This document shows positions 1 to 6,268 of a DNA stretch of 6,268 nt, one piece after another. Every line of letters begins with the position of its first letter. Position 1 is the first letter of the stretch. The notes beneath the pieces are model-generated. The model had not been told where the DNA came from and did no database searches. It saw nothing but the letters and a program-made list of their open reading frames with translations. The translations under genes were made by a program, and so were the position numbers. The DNA comes from Gemmatimonadota bacterium (GTDB lineage: Bacteria; GCA-2686955), in assembly GCA_026991065.1 (NCBI GenBank), contig JALXCG010000362.1, forward strand, positions 1 through 6,268, in the 5' to 3' direction.

Positions 1-219
1 GCCCGCTCCGGCGCGCGGTCGCGGGCAGGGCGGGCAACGTGCGGGCGATTGGCTCATCTTCCGGTTTTCGCCGCCTGGGGGACCGCGGTAGCGAACGATG
101 AGCCGAAGCCTGAGCCGCTCAGTTGCGGCGGGTTCGGCCGGGAGAGGAGGTGGATCCAAGCCAACCTGCACCGCTGCGAGGGCCGCGGCGGTCCGGAGGC
201 GCGCCCGGGGGAGCACAAG
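1..219. other. Intergenic region with nested inverted repeats, no supported gene
   Basis: No frame here looks like a real gene. The short frames that cross it have erratic composition and no recognisable domain. Two structural elements are visible. GCCGAA (102-107) is the inverse of TTCGGC (133-138), and inside that pair CTGAG (110-114) and CTCAG (118-122) form a five-base stem with a CCG loop. GCCCGC at 1-6 is inverted by GCGGGC at 21-26 and again at 41-46. A minus-strand ATG at 57-55, preceded directly by GGAAG, could begin a reading frame that leaves the window, but too little of it is present to judge. Confidence 0.5.
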
Positions 220-266
220 AAAAAAGATCCGAATCGATTCCAGTCAGTCCACCGGGCCGATCTCGG
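220..266 (-). terminator. Probable intrinsic terminator of the zinc-finger gene
   Basis: Read on the minus strand, CCGAGATCG (266-258) pairs with CGATTCGG (236-229) as eight base pairs with one bulged G and a loop of about 21 bases. After three more bases comes a run of six T (225-220). The left arm overlaps the last codons and the stop at 246-244. The stem is modest, but a run of T is rare in this GC-rich window, which favours a rho-independent terminator. The palindrome GAATCGATTC lies in the same place and could compete for pairing. Confidence 0.4.
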
Positions 267-852
267 CCAACACTTCGTCCAACTCTGCCGCATCCAGCCC
301 CTTGGAGTTGGCGCGCAGTTCCGCTTCGAAGCTCTCGGCGTCGAGCGCGCACTCCGGCGACCACAACTCGGTGGCCACGCAGTGCGGATGAATGTTCACA
401 TTGGCGCGGCGCACCTGGCCAAAAACATCCACCTCGCGCGCCAGAATGACCCGCCACGAATCCTTGGCGATCAACTCACCGCACCGTTTGCATTTCGAGC
501 GACCAGTCTTGGCCCGCTCCGCCCAGGGCGGCGTGCGCCGCTCGCTCTTGCGCTTCTCGACGGCCGCGCGCAGTTTCTGCAACTCGGCCAAGGGCGGCAC
601 CTTCACGCCATCATCCCACGCCTGCTCGGCATAGGCCGCGGCCACATCATCGCTCTTGTGGGCGGCGGCGCATTTCAGGTGGTGCCACAGATAGCCGGTG
701 CCGTAGGGGCCCTCCAGGAGGATGCCCAGGCGCAACACGCCCTTGTCGATCTTGCGCCGGCAGGTGCGGCACTTGGAGCGCGAAGAGCGGGCGGCTTCGA
801 TCCGGTGGGGTGGCAACTCCGGTGTTTCGGGGGTGTCTGCGGTATCCTTCAT
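244..852 (-). CDS. Tandem PARP-type zinc-finger protein (no catalytic domain)
   Basis: This is a small, charged, presumably cytoplasmic protein of 202 residues. It has two modules matching the PARP-type zinc finger (C-x2-C-x26-30-H-x2-C). Finger 1 uses C28, C31, H58 and C61, with the typical LWHHLKC end. Finger 2 uses C121, C124, H155 and C158, with a 30-residue gap like finger 2 of human PARP1. A basic linker rich in K and R (about residues 90-118) separates them, and the tail is acidic. In eukaryotes such fingers bind DNA breaks in PARP1 and DNA ligase III. No PARP or ligase catalytic domain follows here, so DNA or nucleic-acid binding is inference and the biological role is unknown. Start: ATG at 852 is chosen because AAGAAGAG (869-862) sits 9 bases upstream. 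An in-frame ATG at 861 would add three residues but touches that site. The frame stays open to 1044, but that extension looks non-coding. The gene appears monocistronic. Confidence 0.85.
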   Translation of the reverse strand: MKDTADTPETPELPPHRIEAARSSRSKCRTCRRKIDKGVLRLGILLEGPYGTGYLWHHLKCAAAHKSDDVAAAYAEQAWDDGVKVPPLAELQKLRAAVEKRKSERRTPPWAERAKTGRSKCKRCGELIAKDSWRVILAREVDVFGQVRRANVNIHPHCVATELWSPECALDAESFEAELRANSKGLDAAELDEVLAEIGPVD

Positions 853-861
853 CTGATTCAT

Positions 862-869
862 CTCTTCTT
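862..869 (-). promoter_or_regulatory. Ribosome binding site deciding the zinc-finger gene start
   Basis: AAGAAGAG on the minus strand is the only purine-rich Shine-Dalgarno-like sequence near the start. It gives a 9-base gap to ATG 852 but no gap to ATG 861, so it favours the shorter protein. Confidence 0.5.
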
Positions 870-907
870 GGGGGAGGTTGCGATTGGTCGGCCGGGAGCC
901 TGGCGCG

Positions 908-936
908 ATTCTAGCCGCGGATGGAGCGCCGATCCA
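908..936 (-). promoter_or_regulatory. Candidate sigma-70 promoter of the zinc-finger gene
   Basis: The minus strand has TAGAAT (913-908), five of six matches to the -10 consensus. A weak -35-like TGGATC (936-931) lies 17 bases upstream. Transcription would start near 901, leaving a leader of about 50 bases before ATG 852. The poor -35 element suggests dependence on an activator. The perfect palindrome at 937-948 lies directly upstream. Confidence 0.35.
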
Positions 937-948
937 CTCTTGCAAGAG
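937..948. repeat. 12-bp perfect palindrome CTCTTGCAAGAG, possible operator
   Basis: CTCTTG is followed at once by its inverse CAAGAG. The centre lies about 41 bases upstream of the start inferred from the TAGAAT element, the usual place for an activator dimer next to a weak -35 element. The binding protein is unknown. A perfect 12-base palindrome can occur by chance once in a few thousand bases, so its position is the main support. Confidence 0.35.
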
Positions 949-970
949 GCGCGCGTGATACTCTGGCCGC

Positions 971-1104
971 ATGCTGCTTGCCGCCCTCGTGGTCGCCGAG
1001 ACCCGTGCCTGGCCGAACCGTTTTGTTGCGCCGGGCCCGCGCAACCGCCGGCTGGGGCTGCCGCTCTACCATGCCGCCCAGCTCCTTTTCGGGCTGGCGA
1101 TCAC

Positions 1105-1111
<7 letters not shown>
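971..1111 (+). CDS. Possible 46-aa hydrophobic small protein (doubtful)
   Basis: An ATG at 971 opens a 46-codon frame that ends at TGA 1109-1111 and overlaps the 3' end of the response regulator gene tail to tail by 7 bases. An in-frame TGA at 956-958 fixes the 5' limit. For it: the third codon position is mostly G or C, the first position less so and the second least, the pattern expected of coding DNA in a GC-rich genome. The ends are hydrophobic, beginning MLLAALVVA and finishing LPLYHAAQLLFGLAITY. Against it: there is no Shine-Dalgarno sequence, no clear promoter, no recognised family, and a 7-bp hairpin falls inside. It may be a remnant of a membrane protein gene or chance. Confidence 0.22.
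1025..1045. repeat. 7-bp perfect hairpin downstream of the response regulator
   Basis: GTTGCGC (1025-1031) and GCGCAAC (1039-1045) are exact inverses around a 7-base loop. The hairpin lies about 60 bases past the response regulator stop in the minus direction. No T run follows on either strand, so it is not a classical terminator. It could stabilise the 3' end of the operon transcript. Confidence 0.3.
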
Positions 1112-2471
<1,360 letters not shown>

Positions 2472-2475
<4 letters not shown>

Positions 2476-4415
2476 GCTGCATCTCCCAGCGGCAAAACAA
2501 TTGTCATCGTCGTCCCCGCGCCGCGTCGGCTCTCTACCTCTATGCGCCCGTGATGCGCTTCGACCACCTTCCAGGCGATCGCCAGCCCCAACCCCGTGCC
2601 CTCCGCGCGCGTGGTGTAGAAGGGGGCAAAGAGCTGCTGCTGGACCGCCTGGTCCATGCCGATGCCGGTGTCCCGAACGTGGAGCAGCGCTTCATTCGCG
2701 GCCGCTGACCGCTCCACGTCGATGGTGAGTATCCGCGAAGCGCTCTCGCTCATCGCTTCGATCGCGTTCAGGCAGAGGTTCAGCAGCACGCGACCAAGAC
2801 GCTCCGGATCGCCCAGGGTGGTCAATTGCGCATCACCGTCGATCCGCACCTCCACGCCGCGCTGCTCCGCCATGTCCGCCAGCAGCGCAACCGTGGCCCG
2901 CGCCAGCTCCAGCAGCGCGACCGGCACCCGCTCGCGGGCGGCGGTGCGCGAAAAGTCGAGCATCTCGCGCAGGAGCCTCTCCAGGTTGGCGATCTCCCGC
3001 AGCGCGATCTCCAGACGGCGCCCATCGTTGCCGCTCAAGCTCTGGCGCTGGGAGAGAATCTGCAGGCTCATCTTGATGGAGGAGAGAGGATTGCGAATCT
3101 CATGGGCGATCGCGGTGGTCATCTGCCCCAGGGCCGCCAGGCGCTTCGACTCTTCGAGCTGTCGCTCCAGCCGGCGGCGCTCGGTCACGCTCTTGGTGTA
3201 TTCGACGATTCCGATCACCTCCCCCTCTTCATCCGGGATCGGGTAGATGTGGTGCTCGTAGATCTCGCCGCTCACCGGATCCTGCTGCTCCATCCAACTG
3301 GCCCGGCCGCTCTCGAAGGTGGCCCGCGCGGGGCAGTCGTCGCACGGGTCACTGCGCCCAAAAAGCGCGCCGTAACAGGTCATGCCCACCAACTGGGTGC
3401 GCGTGCGACCGGTTTTTTGCGCCAGGGCGTGGTTGGCTTCGCCGATGCGCAACTGCCGATCCTGAATCGAGAGGAGGTCGGTGATCCCCTGAAACACTCC
3501 CTCGAAGCGCCGCCGCGCCTGATCCATCGTCTCCGCTTGCGCTTCCAGAGCGGTCTCCCGATCGCGAATCGCCCCCGCCATCTCGTTCACCGCGGTGGCC
3601 AGGGTGGCGAGTTCTCCGGCACCGCCGGCCGGCAGACGCTGCGCGTAATCCCCGCGCCCGATCCGCTCAATAACGCCCACCATCCGCTGCAGAGGCGCCA
3701 AAGCGACCACCACACCGGTCAGGAGCAGAAAGCCGATCAGAAGTGCCACCGCCCACAGCCCGCGGGCCGCGCGATTGGCGTGCACGTGCTCCTTTACCCC
3801 CGCCTCGATGCCGCGCTCGGCCAGACCATGAACCCGCTCCTGGAAGAGGTCGAGCGACGCCATCAGGCCATCAACCTCATGCTCGAACTGAGCCCGCGCC
3901 CGGCGCAACTCGGCGTCGCTCAGACGGTCGTTCATGAGCGCCGACTTGCCATTGTGGACGCACAAAGTACAGCGCGTCTGAATCTCTTCAAAGGTGGCCT
4001 TAAGTGATTTTATCGTATCCGCTTCCGCGGTTCCCAAAACGCTGGACTCGGCCCGATCCAGGCGTTTCTGGGCATTCCCGAGGACTCCTCCCAGCTCCGT
4101 GCCCAGCTTCTGGTAAGCGCTGATGTAGCGGGGGTGACGGTCATCCTCCAGATACTCGAGAAAAACCATCTTCTGCTGCACATGGAGTCGCCGCATCTCG
4201 TGCAGATCGCCGTACAGCCCCAAATAGACATCCGCCGCGGTCTGAAACTGCCGCTGCATCTCGGCCATGCGGTTCAGAGTCAGCAGCGACGCCGCGCCCA
4301 CGACCAGAAGCAGCGCCGCCATTCCGAGAATGATGCGGCCCGCGAGCGATTCGCGCGGAACCCGCAAGAGACGCCGCAACCGGCTTCCCCATGACTTTAC
4401 AACTCTTTGATTCAT
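2472..4415 (-). CDS. HAMP-PAS membrane sensor histidine kinase, NtrB/ZraS type
   Basis: Inner-membrane sensor of 647 residues, the partner of the NtrC-class regulator encoded next. A basic N-terminus precedes TM1 (28-47). A mostly helical periplasmic domain (48-219) follows, then TM2 (220-240), HAMP (about 240-292), PAS (about 303-412), a dimerisation helix with H438 in AIAHEIRNPL, and an ATPase domain with N box LLNLCLNAIEAM (544-555), DTGIGM (582-587) and FAPFYTTR with GTGLGLAI (596-613). The periplasmic domain has C149-T-L-C152-V-H154. The PAS has C347 and C358-x2-C361-P. These suggest metal, heme or redox sensing, but the ligand is unknown. Start: ATG 4415 is chosen because a sigma-70-like promoter (4475-4447) ends just upstream and the added upstream sequence looks non-coding. 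In-frame ATGs at 4448 and 4514 exist, and none has a clear ribosome site. The stop overlaps the regulator start by 4 bases. Confidence 0.93.
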
Positions 4416-4446
4416 AATTGGTTGCCGAGATTGTGAAGGAGTTCCC

Positions 4447-4475
4447 ATGGTAGGTTCGACGACCGCCGGCGTCAA
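4447..4475 (-). promoter_or_regulatory. Sigma-70-type promoter of the kinase-regulator operon
   Basis: On the minus strand TTGACG (4475-4470, five of six matches) and TACCAT (4452-4447, four of six) are separated by exactly 17 bases. Transcription would start near 4440, giving a short leader before ATG 4415. This placement excludes the upstream in-frame ATGs at 4448 and 4514 as starts for a transcript from this promoter. Confidence 0.5.
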
Positions 4476-4563
4476 GCAACGCGGGCCGTCCCCGATCCAC
4501 CATCGAGGCCCCATCTGCGGCGTTGGCAGCGGGTCGAAGTGCCGGTGGTGGACACTTTTGAAA

Positions 4564-4580
4564 CTGGCACGAAATCTGCA
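4564..4580 (+). promoter_or_regulatory. Near-consensus sigma-54 (-24/-12) promoter
   Basis: The plus strand reads C-TGGCACG-AAAT-CTGC-A. The sigma-54 consensus is YTGGCACG-N4-TTGCW, so only one base differs (C for T at the start of the -12 element). The essential GG and GC are present, ten bases apart. Transcription should start near 4591 and run rightwards. No plus-strand gene lies downstream within the window, where the next gene is the methyltransferase on the opposite strand. The promoter is divergent from the kinase-regulator operon, whose product is a sigma-54 activator. Confidence 0.55.
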
Positions 4581-4661
4581 GCAGATGCAGGTTGCCCACG
4601 CGGAACCCGATCGAGTCGGCCACTGGTCAGGATTCCGCGGACGCTCCCAGGCAAAAGTTTT

Positions 4662-4747
4662 GGGGGAGTGAGTTCGATTTCATCGTGAACCACGAAGGTA
4701 CGAGAAGGCAAACCGACCCCAGCGAACTCATTCCCCTCTGAGTTCGA
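4662..4747 (+). repeat. Three-copy element able to form alternative hairpins
   Basis: TGAGTTCGA occurs at 4669-4677 and 4739-4747, and its inverse CGAACTCA at 4723-4730. Copy 1 with its flank, GGGGAGTGAGTTCG (4663-4676), pairs with CGAACTCATTCCCC (4723-4736) over 14 positions with a single G-U. The middle copy can instead pair with copy 3 as an 8-bp stem with an 8-base loop (4731-4738). The two pairings exclude each other. The inner part holds ACGAAGG (4692-4698) and ACGAGAAGG (4700-4708), which recall intergenic repeats of the CCACGAAGG type. That link is from memory and weak. Confidence 0.6.
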
Positions 4748-4801
4748 CCGTGTGCCGAGTGAGAGAGCCCCCGCTTCCGGGTGACTTGGACACGGTCCGA
4801 T

Positions 4802-4835
4802 GCGACGCCGGCCCCCCCTCCCTGGCCGGCGTCGC
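4802..4835. terminator. Perfect 12-bp GC-rich hairpin, probable bidirectional terminator
   Basis: GCGACGCCGGCC (4802-4813) is the exact inverse of GGCCGGCGTCGC (4824-4835) around a 10-base C-rich loop. It lies 17 bases past the methyltransferase stop in the minus direction and at the far end of the candidate plus-strand RNA. Neither strand has a T run after the stem, so it is not a textbook intrinsic terminator. Its position between converging transcripts still suggests termination or 3'-end protection. Confidence 0.5.
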
Positions 4836-4852
4836 TACGTTCAGGTCAAGCG

Positions 4853-6268
4853 TCAGCGGTGCAGCGCGATCACGCACTCCACATGCGGTGTGTGGGGGAA
4901 GAGGTCCACCGGCTGAGCCTCTTCGGGTACGTAGCCGGCAGCGACCAGGAGAGCGAGGTCGCGCGCCAGAGTCGAGGGATTGCAGGAGACATGAACAATC
5001 CGCTGCGGCGCCAGCTCGATCAGGGACCGCAAGAACTTCGGGTGGTTGCCGGCGCGCGGCGGATCCAGAACCACCACATCCGGCCGGCCGTGGCGGCGCA
5101 CCGCGTTGGCCAATGTTCCGCGCACGTCGCCGGCGCTGAAAGCGGCATTGTGGATCTTGTTGCGCGCGGCATTCTGCCGGGCATTGGCGATCGCCGCCTC
5201 GCTCAGTTCCAACCCCACCACCTTGGCCGCCCGGCGGGCCAGAAAAAGCGCAATCGTGCCGGTCCCGCAGTAGAGATCGAAGAGCACTTTCCCCCGCAGA
5301 TCGCCGGCGCGTTTCTCCACTTCGCCGTAGAGCACCTCGGCCGCGCGCGTGTTGGGTTGAAAAAAGGCGCTCGGGGCGATCTCGAACTCCAGATCTCCCA
5401 GACGTTCCAGAATGTGCCCGCGGCCCTGCAGCAGATGAATCTCGTCCAGGATCACGGCGGAGGCGGGGCGGGGCGCGATGCCGTTGAGCAGGGAGTCGAC
5501 ATCGGGGAACTGCTTGCGAATCGCCTCCGCCCAGCCCGCGGCGATTTCGGCGTCGCGGTACGCGGTCACCAGATTGACCATGATCTCGCCACTGTGCCGG
5601 CCGGTGCGAATCACCAGGAAGCGCCAGTATCCCTGCCGCGAACGGGTGTCGTAGGCCGACACTCCGGAAGCGCGGGCAAACTCCCGGGTGGTCTCCAGAA
5701 CGGCGTTGGCGCGCGGATCCTGGATGTGGCACGACGCGATCTCGATCACCTTGTCGAAGACGCGCGGCACATGCAGACCCAGCGCCGCGCCGACCGCGCC
5801 GTCCACGCCACTGTTCAGCTCCTCCGGCCGCAGCCAGCGGCGCCGCGCGAACGAGAACTCCATCTTGTTGCGATAGTGCCAGACATCCGGAGAGGGCAGG
5901 CACGGCGCGACGGCCAGCTCCTCCAGGCCGCCGATGCGCTGCAGCGGGTCGCCCACCAGCGCTCGCTTCTGCTCCAACTGGGCGCTGTAGTCAAGCGTCT
6001 GAAAGGCGCAGCCCCCGCAACTGCCGAAATCCGCGCAGGGCGCCGCAACGCGTTGTGGCGAGGGCTCCAGCACCTCCAGCACACGGGCCTCGCCATGGCT
6101 GCTGCGCGAGCGCGTAACCATCGCGCGCACCCGATCACCGGGAACGCCCCCTTTCACAAAAACCACATATTTGCCGGCGCGCGCCACGGTCCGTCCCTTG
6201 TCGGCAATCATTCCCAGGACAAGCTCAATCTCTTCTCCCTTGCGCGGCCGCCGCTGGAGTTCTGTTTC
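4853..6268 (-). CDS. rlmD: 23S rRNA (uracil-C5) methyltransferase, RlmD/RumA type (5' partial)
   Basis: SAM-dependent enzyme that methylates uracil C5 in RNA, for RlmD U1939 of 23S rRNA. Residues are numbered from the internal ATG at 6211. An N-terminal TRAM domain (to about residue 55) is followed by an iron-sulfur site C59-x5-C65-x2-C68 with fourth ligand C161, then YRNKMEF (113-119). The methyltransferase core has FDLYCGTGT (311-319), acidic E335, DPPRAG (383-388), catalytic C410 in VSCNPSTLARD, and general base E445 in DLFPHTPHVE. The frame stays open for 19 codons beyond ATG 6211 to the window edge. Those codons (ending KGEEIELVLG) fit the first TRAM strand, so the true start lies outside the window. 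The third residue after the CGGC Cys is T72, where many relatives have His in the QH pair. RlmC, RlmCD or TrmA-like specificity cannot be excluded, so the symbol is tentative. A hairpin 17 bases past the stop separates it from the operon. Confidence 0.93.
   Translation of the reverse strand, partial: ETELQRRPRKGEEIELVLGMIADKGRTVARAGKYVVFVKGGVPGDRVRAMVTRSRSSHGEARVLEVLEPSPQRVAAPCADFGSCGGCAFQTLDYSAQLEQKRALVGDPLQRIGGLEELAVAPCLPSPDVWHYRNKMEFSFARRRWLRPEELNSGVDGAVGAALGLHVPRVFDKVIEIASCHIQDPRANAVLETTREFARASGVSAYDTRSRQGYWRFLVIRTGRHSGEIMVNLVTAYRDAEIAAGWAEAIRKQFPDVDSLLNGIAPRPASAVILDEIHLLQGRGHILERLGDLEFEIAPSAFFQPNTRAAEVLYGEVEKRAGDLRGKVLFDLYCGTGTIALFLARRAAKVVGLELSEAAIANARQNAARNKIHNAAFSAGDVRGTLANAVRRHGRPDVVVLDPPRAGNHPKFLRSLIELAPQRIVHVSCNPSTLARDLALLVAAGYVPEEAQPVDLFPHTPHVECVIALHR

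Larger units (their letters stand above)
4591..4836 (+). ncRNA. Candidate sigma-54-dependent small RNA
   Basis: This stretch lacks a convincing gene on either strand but begins where the sigma-54 promoter predicts a start and ends at a perfect 12-bp hairpin. Between them lie a 14-bp inverted repeat (4663-4676 with 4723-4736), a competing 8-bp hairpin (4723-4746), an inner 5-bp hairpin with loop AAC (4683-4695) and the odd palindrome CAAAAGTTTTG (4652-4662). A transcript of about 245 bases would be strongly folded. The calls are by eye. Known parallels are GlmY, transcribed beside glrK-glrR, and CrcZ, beside cbrB, both sigma-54 dependent. Alternatives are a chance promoter match, or DNA-level operator sites for the divergent operon. 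Confidence 0.35.

Noticed and set aside
121-150. GGTTCGGCC resembling a tRNA T-arm
   Set aside because: No acceptor stem, anticodon arm or CCA can be fitted around it.
853-1044. N-terminal extension of the zinc-finger protein to an ATG at 1044
   Set aside because: The added residues look non-coding, and a ribosome site plus a promoter-like TAGAAT fall within the extension.
3429-3444. Second sigma-54-like match on the plus strand, TGGCTT-N5-ATGCG
   Set aside because: It lies inside the kinase coding region, matches only the GG and GC core, and has no downstream plus-strand gene.
2826-4007. 393-codon open frame on the plus strand
   Set aside because: It is entirely antisense to the histidine kinase, whose motifs are complete. 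Biased composition and no recognisable fold.
4416-4514. N-terminal extension of the kinase to the ATG at 4448 or 4514
   Set aside because: The best promoter ends at 4447, so its transcript would begin downstream of both ATGs. The extra residues resemble no sensor N-terminus, and TM1 lies just after the ATG at 4415.
4472-4711. Minus-strand frame starting at TTG 4711 (79 codons)
   Set aside because: It crosses the sigma-54 element, the inverted repeats and the kinase promoter. No family recognised and no ribosome site at a proper distance.
4685-4741. GTG-initiated 18-codon leader-peptide-like frame within the structured region
   Set aside because: The GGGGGAG upstream is about 16 bases away, too far to serve as its ribosome site, and it is itself an arm of the long stem.
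4728-5903. 391-codon open frame on the minus strand in another frame of the methyltransferase
   Set aside because: The methyltransferase frame carries every catalytic motif. This one is an arginine- and glycine-rich shifted-frame shadow.

Overview
The window is GC-rich DNA from a Gram-negative type of bacterium. It encodes a membrane sensor kinase with a periplasmic domain and a sigma-54 activator, so the host should have sigma-54. Together with a small protein carrying two PARP-type zinc fingers, this suggests a deltaproteobacterial or myxobacterial-like lineage, or another environmental phylum. That placement is inference only. All four confident genes lie on the minus strand, so the text reads from the right edge leftwards.

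Right end (6268 to 4853): an RlmD/RumA-type 23S rRNA uracil-C5 methyltransferase. It is cut by the window edge, because the TRAM domain continues upstream of the first ATG seen. A 12-bp perfect hairpin lies just after its stop codon.

Intergenic 4416-4852 (437 bp) is the most unusual part. It holds a good sigma-70-type promoter for the kinase on the minus strand. On the plus strand there is a near-consensus sigma-54 -24/-12 promoter pointing away from the kinase into a gene-less but highly structured stretch, with three copies of an 8-nt element able to form two mutually exclusive hairpins and then the GC-rich hairpin. I propose a sigma-54-dependent small RNA controlled by the adjacent two-component system. 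The arrangement recalls glmY beside glrK-glrR and crcZ beside cbrB.

Centre (4415 to 1105): a two-gene operon. The HAMP-PAS histidine kinase has a Cys-rich periplasmic motif, and its stop overlaps the start of an NtrC-class response regulator (ATGA). The kinase should phosphorylate the regulator, which would then activate sigma-54 promoters.

Left part (1104 to 244): a spacer with a candidate promoter, a 12-bp palindrome and a doubtful 46-codon plus-strand ORF, followed by the gene for the tandem PARP-type zinc-finger protein and a likely terminator. Bases 1-219 contain hairpins but no supportable gene. There is no sign of a CRISPR array, tRNA, rRNA or intact mobile element.
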